From Gracilariopsis chorda (taxonomy: Eukaryota; Rhodophyta; Florideophyceae; Gracilariales; Gracilariaceae), in NCBI GenBank assembly GCA_003194525.1, contig NBIV01000067.1, positions 232,673 to 296,672 of the forward strand: a DNA stretch of 64,000 nt. Direction: 5' to 3'. The first letter of the stretch is position 1; the number at the start of each line of letters is the position of its first letter. A program made the position numbers and the translations under genes. Of the stretch, positions 42,134-53,097 are shown one piece after another. The notes beneath the pieces were generated by a model that did no database searches, was not told the origin of the DNA, and worked only from the letters and a program-made list of their open reading frames with translations.

Positions 42134-44367
42134 GACAAACACCCTGAAGAGTTTTCCTACTTGCCTCTTGTTTCTTTTGGTCTGAAGCTCGTTGACGGCT
42201 ACAAAGTTTCCGCTACTCAAGAGCACATAATGTACTGCAAAAACGTCAGTTCACTAATGTCGAGCGGGACGGTAAGGTGGCGAAGGAGAGGAGCGAGGGT
42301 GAGTAAATAAATAGGTTAAAGGGGTACGTTAACGCAAGTCTTGTAAGTGCTGATGCGATAGCAGGGTATTGCGCAAGGTGTGTATTTATCAATGAGTAGA
42401 AAATAGGCTGAGGTCTAGGAGAGAAGTAGAATACGAGAGCATACTGTAGAATCTTCAGCACGGAACCCCTAGCTAGGCCCCAAGCACGCCACCTCCACTT
42501 ATCCGCACGCTTGGTCCATGCAATAAACAGAGGGTCGACAAAAGCCACTGTATGCATCCTTTCATACAACAATACCTTCTCTCCAAGGACGTACGGAGAT
42601 CATCAGAAGGACTGAAATGTGGGTCGAGATATCTAGCTCACACCTGAGTTGGCGGACAATGTTATTACTTACAATGCATCTTGACGGATCGTACTCTATT
42701 AACAAGAGTGAAAAATTAGTAACCCTTCGTAGATTCTTCTTTGGCTTAGTGCAAGAGCATATGGTCAGCACATTGTACCTGGTAGGTAGATAATCCTCCT
42801 AACCTTGGTAGACATCATTTCGTGCAAGTTCATTTATAACGATGCTCCTGCAAGCCGGTGCCCTATGTAACTCATGATATGGTAGGGTATATGTGACACG
42901 CATTCCCAACTCTTTTCTTTTCAGGAAACGCGCTGATAGAAGGATGGAGAATAGAAATAGGACATAGAAGAAGAGTTCGGTGACTGGAAGGGGCTCTTAT
43001 AGTAAGTGGTCAGCATCGTAAGGTTTTGCTCGTGGACCTAGTTAATTGGGAGTAAAACGTCTGCTCCAGGTTGTCGTTCTGTGAACGAATCACTGGAAGA
43101 GGGCACTGTGAACTGGCAAGTTATATTCTAAGACAAGAGTGGAACAGTTAGCGAGCTGATGTGCTTCACAAAATGCGATTATGATGTCATGGTCACGGCT
43201 GGAGGAGAAAAGAACGCATTGCCATTCTCAAATTCGTTGTGCTCGTCTCCCTTTGAATGATCATTGCTATTTCCAGGAATGCTAAAGCGGTATCTTAACC
43301 AAAATATCTAGATACGAGAGTTCCACGTGTGTTGCACACCATCCATGCAACCATTCATGATGTAGACCGCTTTTTAAAATAAGATATTTATGTTAGATTT
43401 CTCTGAAGTTGCAAAGGTGAGGTGGGAAGCGCCCTTTAAAAGTATGCTGTCATCAATGCAATGGCCTGAAGAAGCAACTACGGTTGGTAACAAGGGCGAA
43501 AGAATCCCAACCCCGTTGCTGATAACGCTAAATGCTAACCCTCCGCCATGTCACATTCATCTGGCATCAAAGCACCGTCATACGTTAATGAGCGAATGGA
43601 CTGTAGTACAGGTTTCATTACCCACCAGTTTTTCAATGCCATAAATCTTCTTACCTTCCCCCCCTTCCTCACTCCTGCACCCAGTGAAATTGACATCGGC
43701 TCTGCAGGGCATTCGAAAACCTGAGGCCACAACAATCGTAGTTCTTCGAAGTTAGCCCTGGGCTAGAAGGCTATCCCATTAACACTTCAGACAGAATGAC
43801 TGCGTTCCGCAGTTCGCTTGGTATCGGAATGTCAAAGTGAGAATGTATAATCTTTAGAAAAGCTTGTGAAGGTGATAATTTCAAAAAACATGTGGTAATC
43901 CGATCACGCCATCCCAAAACATGTGGACCAGATAGCGTTACGGTGATGCCGAATTCTGCACCCTGATAGTCCGTAGAATTATAAGACCATCACAAGGCGA
44001 AAGAACGCTGTCCGGGTACGGGGACTAGAAGGCTACCATTAATCGATGCCGTCCATCGTTTTGCGGCACTGCACAAAAACTCTTGTGCGCCTTTCGTCAG
44101 TGTAACAGGGAAATAGAGAAGGGGGACTAGTGGTGAGTTCAGGACCAAAATACCAGAACGAAAATCGCCTCTGGCAACAATGAAGAACACTTCAGCAATC
44201 TCTCGATGGACTCACAACACTCACAACTCTTCGATTCGCTAATATGGGAAGCATGCTGATAGTTACAAAAGCCCTCTTACCACAACTTCACCTCGGGCAA
44301 TCGGCTACGTCGTTGAGGACGGGAGCGTTCCTTGCAGATCCAGCTTTGTTTTCATCCCTCATCAGAC
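42134..44367. other. Divergent intergenic region between the two membrane-protein genes
   Basis: About 2.2 kb with short frames only. It should contain the promoters and 5' UTRs of both flanking genes. Pyrimidine-rich AGs (TTTTTGCAG near 42240 on the - strand; TTCCTTGCAG at 44328-44337 on the + strand) lie shortly upstream of both start codons and may mark 5'-UTR introns. No repeats or TE pieces recognised. Confidence 0.45.
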
Positions 44368-45717
44368 ATGATTCGCGACGAGTACCTGACCTATGCTGGC
44401 GCGCAGTCAGCATTTCGGAACTGGCGGCCAGAGAGCGATATTTTCTTTGAACTCGTCTTCGCTGTACTTGTCACTGTTTTCGTTTACCAGCTCACTAAAC
44501 TACTTCTTGAAGTAAGCCTAGGCCAAAAACGCAAGGGCGAGATAGTCATATCCGATCTCTACGTGTACATGGTTGTATCTGGCCTCTCTTTCAGTGCAGT
44601 TGTCTCCAACATTCGATCACTGTTCCGTGGCAAACAAGACGATTCCCAAGAGGAGCGGTCTCCTAGCTATGGTTTACTGTCTAGCAAGTCGGCACGTACA
44701 GCACGAGTACTGGCAAAATTTGTGCTGCTAGTACTGTCTATACCAGGTATCCATATCCTTGGTATATTCTTGAGCATAGAGACCGAAACTGATTTGAGCT
44801 TCAAAGATGTTAACTTTGGTGGCTTGGCGATGGGTCTGAGAGAAGATAGGTCCAATATAAAAATGAATAGAGCCTCCAGCTGTCCGAAGGTATTAACCCG
44901 CTTTGGACATGGAGAAACAGGAACATCAGATTTCTTTCGGTGTTATACAATGACTCCGCCGATTCCTTTCGATAACGAAGACAATCTGCAGGCTGGAAGA
45001 TTCATTGCTATCCTGAGATCAAGCTCGAATAACATTGGTGTTACCATTGTAACCCCTGGGAAAAGGTGGATTTCTTTCCTTACTCTAAACGTGAATGATG
45101 GGAAACAAACATATTTGCTCAAGAACACGCTTAGCTCTGATCAACGTTCACGAATATTCGAATCGGGCGTTCGAGAATTGGTGGCACCTTGCAACTCATC
45201 GTTGCAAACGAGGGGAATCGACATCTCCTGGGTCATACCTCCTTCTCTCGAGAACGAGCCGAAACAGGATATTCTGCGCGTATTAGTTGAGTGTCCCGGA
45301 TATGACGAAACGCATCTTGCACAAGTCGGGAATGACATGCTTAACAACGTTTCCTTCGTGCAAACAGAACGTTTTGAAGTGTCTGAATCATTTGTCTCTG
45401 AAGAGTTTGTTCCAGCGGATGACCTCATTTTTTTCCGAAGACGTGGGAGTAACGCGTCGTTACTCGCGATGCTTATAATTACTGTAATTGTGATTCTAGC
45501 GAGGGTACTTGTCGGGTTTGTGCTAAGCATCGAGGGCCCGTTCGCATTGGAAGTTATTATCAAAGATCGTTTTGGGTTGAAATGCTGCGATTCTATGCTT
45601 CAGTACGAGCAAAAGGTGAACTATGGAAAACACAGTGTGGACACAATTCCGAAAATCTATGCGCCCTCAGATGATGTAGAGACTTGCAGTTCTTCTCAGA
45701 CAGAGCCAGAATGCTGA
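44368..45717 (+). CDS. Multi-pass membrane protein, paralogue 2 of a divergent pair
   Basis: 449 residues from the ATG at 44368. Hydrophobic segments at about 27-50, 62-82, 112-136 and 362-387, placed as in paralogue 1. Shared text includes VLVTVFVYQLTKLL vs VLVTLISYQVASIL, the LSIETETDLSFKDVNFGG / LSLSRTNELTFEEAGFRG block after the third segment, N-[AS]-S just before the last segment, and LEV[IL]I near the C-terminus. The large middle domain contains several Cys (SSCPKV, FFRCYT, APCNSS, VECPGY) and sequons (NSS, NVS, NAS), consistent with an extracellular or luminal fold. The Cys pattern differs from paralogue 1. Function unknown. Confidence 0.8.
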   Translation: MIRDEYLTYAGAQSAFRNWRPESDIFFELVFAVLVTVFVYQLTKLLLEVSLGQKRKGEIVISDLYVYMVVSGLSFSAVVSNIRSLFRGKQDDSQEERSPSYGLLSSKSARTARVLAKFVLLVLSIPGIHILGIFLSIETETDLSFKDVNFGGLAMGLREDRSNIKMNRASSCPKVLTRFGHGETGTSDFFRCYTMTPPIPFDNEDNLQAGRFIAILRSSSNNIGVTIVTPGKRWISFLTLNVNDGKQTYLLKNTLSSDQRSRIFESGVRELVAPCNSSLQTRGIDISWVIPPSLENEPKQDILRVLVECPGYDETHLAQVGNDMLNNVSFVQTERFEVSESFVSEEFVPADDLIFFRRRGSNASLLAMLIITVIVILARVLVGFVLSIEGPFALEVIIKDRFGLKCCDSMLQYEQKVNYGKHSVDTIPKIYAPSDDVETCSSSQTEPEC

Positions 45718-48399
45718 ACGCGACCTAGGATTTGCTCGGCAAGTAGAGTAGTCATTTGTAAATCTCGTGTATAGATTATTGTAGATATAAACCCTAGAGC
45801 ACGACTACCAGGCGTGCGATCTCCTGGACTTTAGTTTGGCAAAGCTCTTAGCAGCTAACAGCAATTGATGTAGGAGGAGGGTGCGGATACCGCGACCTGT
45901 TTCCTACCAAAGGTCTCAAATATCTACAAAAGTAGACAAGAAATGATCAGCATGGCGATGTAATTCAATCATGGTTTGGCTTTTATCAACACAAACAGAC
46001 GCATGTGAGAGAAAGAGAGAAAGCCAGATGACATCACCGGTAGTGTGGTCAAGTGCAGGTGTGTGGGGGGTTAATCAAACGTTGGCAAATACACGACGAC
46101 GATCTGATCGCAACAATTGACCCCGGAAGAATAAGGCAAGACTGCCAATGAAGTAGTAACGCACTTCAACAGCAGCCCATCGATTGTGGACGAGCAGTGA
46201 TCGTACGTTTTCTCAACTCGTACGCAACGGTCAAACGCTAAACCCGAGGAAGAGCATCAGAAAACTCTGTAAAGCGGGCACGACCAACGTCCCCTGAAAA
46301 ACACTTGATAAATACGGCCAAGAACGGTGGGCAGACTCGAAATGACTGTCCGTTGTGCACGGAAATGTATGCGGAATCTTTCTGGCGGGGATCGCGGAAA
46401 GGCGGATCTGGGTACCATAAAAGAGTTTGCAAAGTCTTTGGTGCGAAATAGTTCGCTTCCGAAAGGCGCACGTGAACAAGATCGGAGTTCGTGTCGAAGA
46501 CAGTTGCAAGGCCCTCCGTAATGAAATTTGAGGGTCCATTTACGACGAACTGATCGTTTGGTATAGCGTTGTTGAAAGGTAGCTAAAGTGTGCGGTGGGC
46601 GCACTTGTGGCGACAACAGATGTGTTGAGAGGAGTGCAAACGGATGAACGTAAGGATAGTGTGACTGTATGTAGAGAACGACTGTATGTAGAGAACAACG
46701 GCGCATATCTGTTGCTGAGTGTGAGGTAATTAAGTAGCCGCCCTCGTACATGATTGCAGCCAGTACTCGCAGCTTTGATTGCGGACTGCGGAAACATTCG
46801 CTTGGGGAGGCAATCGGAGACGTGCCGAGGGGGCAGTGCCTAAAAATGTGTAGTACGACAGCGCTGCGCAAGCTGTGAGGGAAGGGTACGATACTGGCAG
46901 CTGTGAATGCGAAGTTGGTCGCAATCGAAGGTGATTCACAAAGCTAACTCGCACAGTCCCAAGATGAGGGGGAGGGGGTGGGGGGGGGGGGGGAGAGAAA
47001 GAGATGTGTGAGTGCGGCGAACATCTGGGTGGTGGGGCTTGAACAGGAGATTAGCTCGAGACACAACGGGCTGCAGACGGGAAGTGGCCGATGCTCGGAC
47101 GGGGCGAGCTAAGAGTAGTAATCCGCGATGGCATAGGGTGGTGGAAGCTGAGGTTGGCGATAATTCGGGGCAGCGCCAATTGAAAGCTCGGCGAGCAAGA
47201 GCAGTTGAAGAGTGGTGCGTGAGAAAGTCGAAAGCAGCGATGCGCGTGGAAGAATGAAGCACACGAGGTGCGGGGCGGGTGCGGCGTTGAGGAAGGAGGG
47301 GCTGGAAGCGGTGCATCATCGACATGGAAACGGCTTTGGAACAAAACGTGTGAAGCCGTGGGGAGGGCGTTCGGTACGTTTGCACCACGGGTACCGTTGG
47401 TACCTTTGTACCCGACGGGGAGCTTGACGGAGATTGGAGATGACGTGAGGCGGCGGGATGGTGACGGGTTGGGTGTGTACAGTATCGGAAAGCAAATGTA
47501 CGAAGGTAGTATACCCTTGGGGTTCGGAAGAGATAATATTTTTGGAAGGCGTGCAGTGCTGCATGTGTCATCGCTGATGCGATTCGGATGGAGAAAACCC
47601 GGCCTCTTGTTGTCTCGCGAATGGATGGAACGCCACGGCGGTGTAAAGGGATCCAGCTGAGCTGGCCTCAGTGTGCTCAGCGACAAACGGGTGATGACCG
47701 TGCCATGTGTTGGCACTTGTGTTCTGCAGTGGCCCCAGCGAACGTTCACCAAAACGAGTTGCAGGCGCGTCCGCATGCGGACAGCACTGCTAAACAAAGT
47801 GCTGTAGCCTTGCTCTACCTACCGGCGCGCTGTGCAACATGTCGTGCGGAAAACAGGCAACCACGGAGTTGCGCAACACGTCCGCTGACATGCTGTCTCA
47901 TGCACTCCCGCCGTGCAAAGCGCGGGGTGGAGGCGGAAGCGCAGCATGCACGGCGGCGCACCGGCACAAACACTTTAGCGGTAAACGGTGACTACCCCTG
48001 GTAGTTTATCTATAGTACAGTTGCCCTACGCGCAAGCTTGCGCGCCAGCGAGCGTCCTCGGCGCCGCATACACAAACAAGTTGAGTTGTCACTTATGACA
48101 CGCACCTCTACAGTACAGAGTCTGTACACGACGCACCCGCCTGCAGCGGCACGTGGCACAAGCGCAGTCGTACCCCACGTGAGCGCTCGCTCTGACAGTG
48201 GCCGCAGGGCCGTAGCAGTCGACGCGTGGCAGCTCGGCGCCACCTCCCCGCACGGCACACCTACCCTGCAACATATACGCCCCTTCGTGCTCACCCGCCC
48301 CGCCTTTCCCGAGCCCCCGCTCCCAGATCCCTTCCCCTTCCCCCACCATCCCTTTTTACAGCGCGCGGCGCTTCCGACCCGCACCCCAATTTCACCGCC
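45718..48399. other. Intergenic region, GC-rich towards the right
   Basis: A run of 14 G at 46980-46993 is the only clear simple repeat. Several long frames exist on both strands at 46.9-48.4 kb, including 47268-47660 (+), but base composition alone can explain them and I recognise no domain. The last ~350 bp are the likely promoter and 5' UTR of the protease gene. Confidence 0.45.
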
Positions 48400-49806
48400 A
48401 TGAAGATCGTTTTCAACCTCCTCTTCGCTGCACTTTTCACCGCCGTCTCCGCGAACGCTAAACATGTGTGCCCGCTCGTCTTGCCGGTGTTCACCGATGT
48501 GCGACCACCACGGCCCCCACCACCGCAGGTAGCGTCTCCACGAGTCATAGATGGAAGAGTACCGTCGTACAGAGCCACCACTTATCACGTTGCTCTATCA
48601 TCGCCCCCAAGACCCGCCACGAGGAGATGCACCGCCACTCGAATTTCGAAGCACTGGGTATTAACCGCCGCGCATTGTAAGGTCACCAGCAATTGGACCG
48701 TGTCTCTCTCAGCGCCGTCAATCTTCGGAGGCGCGCCAGCCGTCATTGAACGCGTATTCAACCACCCCAATTACACCAGCGTAACACAACGTCGCTTCGA
48801 CATCGCCCTCATCAAGGTGCGTCCCCCGCCCTTCGAGCCGCCCACCTTCGGCACCGTCAAACTCAACGCCAGAAGCGACCGCCCCGCGGACGAAGCCTTT
48901 GTGCGCGTATCAGGCTTCGGAAAGTCCACCGATGAACCGCCCACAATGTCCAACTTCGGCTCGCTGCGATTCGCAGACATCCCAGTATACCCGTTTTCCA
49001 AGTGTCGCGCCGCGTACAAAACGGTGCCGGCGGTGGGGCTACTGTCGGGACAACGGCAGCTCTGCGCGGGCTATGCGCGCGGTGGATGCGATGCGTGTGC
49101 GGGTGACTCTGGCGGCCCGCTGGTTCAGTTTGACGACGACGGAAACGTCGTGCAAGTGGCCGTTGTGAGCGCTGCAAAAGGCTGCGCGCTGGCGGGCTTT
49201 CCGGGCATAAATGCGCGCGTGGACGCCGTGTTGGATTGGATGCGGTCCGTGGGCGCGCAGTTTGACACGGGCGTGCCCGTGCAGCAGTTCAGAAACGGCG
49301 GCATTCTCGGCGGGCAGGACAAGGATGACGGTAAACAGGAGGCGCGGCCGCGACCGTCGAAAAGCTCCACGCCTACACCGCTTCCGGTGGGCGCGCCCGT
49401 GCCACCGCCGCCGCCGCCGCCGCCGCCGCTTCCGCCACGGCCGGTGCGCACGCCGCCGCCGCGCGCCTCCTCAGCGGACGTGGGACCGCGTCCGCCTCCC
49501 GGCGCTGGGCAGCCCGACGCTGCTGTGCAGCCGTCTGCGGTGCCGGAGGCGGCGGCATGGGCACCGGGCGGGGAGGCGGAAGATGATGAAGAGCTGATCC
49601 CGGACGCGAGCGTTGAGGCGGACGACGGAGATGGCGAAGGTGGTCTGCAGACGGGCGGCGACTTGCAGGGGTCCGGCGGACCGAGATCGCCCTCGGATAC
49701 CCGCCAAGCGGGCGGTGGTGTCAACGTGCTTGCGCTGGTGCTCGGCGTGGTGGGCGGCGCCGCGGCACTGGTGGCAGTGGTGCTGGTGTTCGTGTTGCGT
49801 CGGTAA
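48400..49806 (+). CDS. Membrane-anchored trypsin-like serine protease (S1 family)
   Basis: 468 residues. The start at 48400 (GCCATGA context) gives a signal peptide at 1-20. A short Pro-rich propeptide ends in a basic cleavage site (SPR followed by VIDG). The S1 domain spans about 49-285 with the full triad: His92 in WVLTAAHC, Asp134 in FDIALIKV and Ser237 in GDSGGPL. Asp231 six residues before the Ser predicts cleavage after Arg or Lys. A ~150-residue stalk rich in Pro, Ala, Gly and acidic residues, with an 11-Pro run, leads to a C-terminal transmembrane helix (about 441-466) and a two-Arg tail. So it is secreted and anchored by its C-terminus, with the catalytic domain outside or in a vesicle lumen. 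Intronless. The sulfotransferase gene follows 107 bp downstream. Confidence 0.93.
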   Translation: MKIVFNLLFAALFTAVSANAKHVCPLVLPVFTDVRPPRPPPPQVASPRVIDGRVPSYRATTYHVALSSPPRPATRRCTATRISKHWVLTAAHCKVTSNWTVSLSAPSIFGGAPAVIERVFNHPNYTSVTQRRFDIALIKVRPPPFEPPTFGTVKLNARSDRPADEAFVRVSGFGKSTDEPPTMSNFGSLRFADIPVYPFSKCRAAYKTVPAVGLLSGQRQLCAGYARGGCDACAGDSGGPLVQFDDDGNVVQVAVVSAAKGCALAGFPGINARVDAVLDWMRSVGAQFDTGVPVQQFRNGGILGGQDKDDGKQEARPRPSKSSTPTPLPVGAPVPPPPPPPPPLPPRPVRTPPPRASSADVGPRPPPGAGQPDAAVQPSAVPEAAAWAPGGEAEDDEELIPDASVEADDGDGEGGLQTGGDLQGSGGPRSPSDTRQAGGGVNVLALVLGVVGGAAALVAVVLVFVLRR

Positions 49807-49913
49807 CCTCTCACCCCACGCGCGCGCAGTACTGTAACAGCTATCCCACGAAAGTGCAATGAGTTCCGTCGTAGATAACTCGCAACGCCGTCAAGTTCCC
49901 CCCCCGCTCCCAC

Positions 49914-51171
49914 ATGATGCCGGCGAGATCGGCCCAGAAGCCGCCCTGGCGACCCCGACTGCCCTTCATCGCACCACTCTCGCCGCTGCTGTCCGTGCTC
50001 TTCCTCGCGCTCGTTCTGCTCTTCGTGCGCTACAAGGCAGTGTCGCCCGTCGTGCGACTGCCGGAACACCCCTTGCGCACCGTACGCCACGCCCGTGCCG
50101 CAGGCGCCAACACAGCCTCCCACCGTCTTTTTCCTGCACATTCCAAAGACCGCCGGCACCTTACTATTCAGTCTTTTGCAAAGCTTCGCTGTCAAGTCGC
50201 AAGGCTTTGTTTGTTTCTACGCGTTTGACGGCAGTCGACTCCCGTTTCACCATTTTGCGGTGTATGATCCGCTGCGGAATATACCTCCTTTGATCCTCAT
50301 TCTTTGCAGCAGCGTCTGCTCACTGCCTACCAAACGCGCGACTTCAAGCACAGGGCCACGCTTTTCGCGCAGGGCGCTTGTCGCGTGGTTCGCGGTCATG
50401 TCACTGTTTCCATATTATCGGCGTTTGAGACGCCCCCGTATACCGTCACCATTTTGAGAGATCCGCTATCTCGATTCGTCTCCATGTACGACTTTTGCGC
50501 GCGCCCTTATGAAGAGTCGGCCCATTGCCACAGGTTGGGACCCGTGGTTGCAGGCCGATTCTCTTGTGGATGAGCTCAACAACCCGTCCAGTTTGTTCCA
50601 TCGCGGCTTTTATGACCCGTATGGACAATGGCGGGAAAAGCGAAACGAGGGGTTCTCGTTCCATTTTTACGGCGTGCTTCAGCAGCTTAGTGGAATCACG
50701 CCGAGATTTGAGCATGAAGGCGGCAAGGACCGATTCCGAATTGCCAATGCTCACGTCATGGCACACGCTGCAAAACGACAGTTGTGCGCTACCCATGTAG
50801 TCGGCTTGCACTATCAGGTGGCTCATGCGCTTGACAGCGTTATGAATGTCACTGAGTCGTTTGCGCACTGGACGCCTGCGGAACGTTCGCGCTATTTAAG
50901 GATCGTGTTAAATAAGACGCCGGGACGGAGTAGTCGCAATGTTGAAGACCATCTCGATGCGCATTGGCAACGCGTCATTTCAGAACGACTGCGTCATGAA
51001 ATTGATGTGTATGGCTTTGCTGTTAGGCTGTTCGTTACCGTTCCGCTGTCAAGGCTGCGCGTGTTGCGAGCTGACCCTGTTTTCATCCCATCCGTACTTT
51101 GTAGCGTAAACCATATGAATCACATTAGTCCAGGCGGTGCGTGCCTTGCGAAGAGCTACGTTGTTGTTTAG
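49914..51171 (+). CDS. Sulfotransferase, Golgi type II membrane protein, with two tiny introns and one frame break
   Basis: Transfers sulfate from PAPS to a carbohydrate or similar acceptor, by family. Exon 1 (49914-50051) encodes a cytoplasmic tail and one transmembrane helix (PLLSVLFLALVLLFVRY). A 52-bp GT-AG intron (50052-50103) restores frame to exon 2 (50104-50259), with the 5'-phosphosulfate loop FFLHIPKTAGT. A 50-bp GT-AG intron (50260-50309) leads to exon 3 with the 3'-phosphate motif VTILRDPLSRFVSMY. Near 50525-50545 the frame changes by one base (CARPYEESAHCHR to WDPWLQADSLVDEL) with no convincing intron: either a real indel, a sequencing error or an unusual splice. The final frame runs to TAG 51171. 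Introns are inferred from frame and GT/AG only. Confidence 0.78.
50052..50103 (+). other. Predicted intron 1 of the sulfotransferase (52 bp)
   Basis: GTGCGACTGC...GTGCCGCAG, phase 0. Joins the membrane-anchor exon in frame to the catalytic exon. Confidence 0.6.
50260..50309 (+). other. Predicted intron 2 of the sulfotransferase (50 bp)
   Basis: GTGTATGATCC...ATTCTTTGCAG, phase 0, with a pyrimidine-rich acceptor. Joins the HIPKTAGT exon in frame to the RDPLSRF exon. Confidence 0.72.
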
Positions 51172-51546
51172 ACTTGTCTCTCTTTGTTCCGGTACCGCGA
51201 ATGCGAAATACAGTCGGTATCATTACCTTCTTAACGCCCATCGCTGCATCGAACGGTGTCACAATATGCGGTGCGCGCGTTCCGTCACGTCTCCTCCATC
51301 GCGCGCCTGATGATTCAGATTTCAGACAACAGCATTAGTCTAAAAGGTTACGAGCAGCTTAGGGCGAACCCACTCGTTCACGCCAACCTGTAAAAAACAT
51401 TGAAACGTGGCGTACAAAGATTGGTTCCCTAAACAGCAAGAAATTGAAGCGTTTCTTTACGACATGCAGTTTCAATGAAAGCTCCCTAACGCAAAGAACA
51501 GCGTGATCGGGATCACTGTCTTGTACGCCCGACCACCACTGCAGCT
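51172..51546. other. Spacer before the Harbinger transposase
   Basis: Short frames only. I looked for a terminal inverted repeat matching the DNA right of the transposase (52.8-53.1 kb) and found none convincing. Confidence 0.4.
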
Positions 51547-52842
51547 ATGTCTACCTCATCGGACTCATCAAACGATGATGTGATTGACTCTCTTTTGCTT
51601 CTTGTGACACAGCTAGTGACAAGTCGTAAACAAAAAGCCAAACAAGGTGGATCCAAACCTGGTAAGCAGCCAAATCGAGATATTGGGCGAGAAAGCGGCA
51701 AACGTCGTCTTGATCAAGACTACTTTTGTCGTGTTTCATTAGCTCCTTCTGTTTTCTTAACGGCAGAATTTGAAAGAAGATTCAGTGTCACGAGGACAAT
51801 ATACGAATCTATAAGAACGCGGCTACTTCAAAACGAGTCTTTTTTCAATGAACTGTCAGATTGCTGTCACGTTAATGGCGCTTCAGCTGATCAAAAATTA
51901 TGCGCAGCTTTGCGACAACTCAGCTCTGGAGCTACCGCAGATACTTTGGTAGACTACTTTCGGTTGTCTGAAACTACATTATTAAAAATTCTAAAGCACT
52001 TCTCCAAGGCTATAGTGCAGCACTTTGAGGAATATATCCGTCGACCAACACACGCAGAACTACTCAATATTGAAAAGCAGTATGCAAAACTGGGATTTCC
52101 TGGATGTATCGGTTGTGTTGATTGTTCTTCTTGGGAGTGGGCAAGGTGTCCTGTGGGATTGCAGGGTCAGTTTATTGGAAAAGAGGGGAGACCGTGTGTG
52201 CGTATGGAAACTGTAACGGACGACAAACTATGGATATGGCACATTCTGTATGGCGTTCCTGGTGCTCGCAACGATAGGACGACATTTGATCAAAGCCCCC
52301 TGTTTAATGATATCAAGACAAGACAATGGCCAACAGTGAAGCCCAATTATGTTGTAGGTGGAATGGTGATTGATTGGTTCTATTTCTTAGCGGATGGAAT
52401 CTATCCAAGCTTTCGCATTTTTGCCAAGCCACACCCCAACCCCACAAATGCGAAATCAAGGTTGTACACCGCGTCACATTCGAGTGCACGCAAGGCTGTT
52501 GAGCGCTTGTATGGCGTTCTTGACGCTCAATTTGAGATTCTTTCCCGCCCTTGCAGGTTGCATCACCTTCAAGAAATGAATGACGTCGTAATGTGCTGCG
52601 CCATTTTACACAATATGATTGTGAAAGAAAGGGGTTATGAAGGGACCGCAAAGTTTCGAATTCCTGACGCAGAACTACAGTCCTTGCCACCTACATTGTA
52701 GAACTATGAAACTTCCCACTGCACCTACAGGCAAGCCGACTTGTGGCGCGAAACAGTTGATGACCTTGACAGTGTTGCAGATCATAACCGTTTCCTCAAT
52801 GCGCTGATTCAGAACATATGGAACGCGCATGGAGACATTTGA
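51547..52842 (+). pseudogene. PIF/Harbinger-type transposase with one premature TAG
   Basis: DDE endonuclease of the plant-transposon/Harbinger group. The ATG at 51547 opens a 384-codon frame to a TAG at 52699-52701. Catalytic contexts: first Asp in GCIGCVDCSSWEW, second in GVPGARNDRTTFD, third in FLADGIYP, then Glu in ARKAVERLYGVLDAQF. After the TAG the same frame continues another 46 codons to TGA 52840-52842 with LWRETVDDLDSVADHNRFL and LIQNIWNAHGD, the usual end of Harbinger transposases. So the TAG is a single nonsense change in an otherwise complete gene, or it is read through. No companion Myb-like DNA-binding ORF is evident nearby. Confidence 0.88.
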
Positions 52843-53097
52843 TGATTTGCCGTAGTAAACTTTTATTGAGACACTTTGACTTTCATCCCGCACCATGACC
52901 GATGTCACTATCTTCATTCTGTGCACCACAGCCATGCTCACTGTTAACAGATACTGCCGATATTTGAAGTAATGTACTAGCACAGTTTGCATCAGCCCGA
53001 GCTTCGTCGTCTACTTCCCCCCTCCGTTGTTGTGGGACAATGTTCTTCTCTCCTGGTGCCAGAAGCCGGTTCATTAAGCGGCGCTTTAGTAAGCCGG

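Noticed and set aside
46980-46993. G14 run as a regulatory G-quadruplex
   Set aside because: A simple homopolymer next to a purine-rich tract; nothing ties it to a gene.
47051-47797. - strand ORF of 248 codons and + strand ORF 47268-47660
   Set aside because: Overlapping open frames on both strands in GC-rich DNA with no recognisable domain; not enough to call a gene.
48010-48588. - strand ORF of 192 codons upstream of the protease
   Set aside because: Low-complexity Gly/Arg content and overlap with the start of a well-supported gene.
49125-50195. Long - strand ORF (356 codons) across the protease gene
   Set aside because: Antisense shadow of a GC-rich, low-complexity coding stretch; its Ser/Pro/Gly runs mirror the stalk codons of the real gene.
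50478-50553. A 76-bp intron (GTCTCCATG to TTGCAG) to explain the sulfotransferase frame change
   Set aside because: It fits the frame arithmetic but would remove the conserved end of the RDPLSRFVSMY motif.
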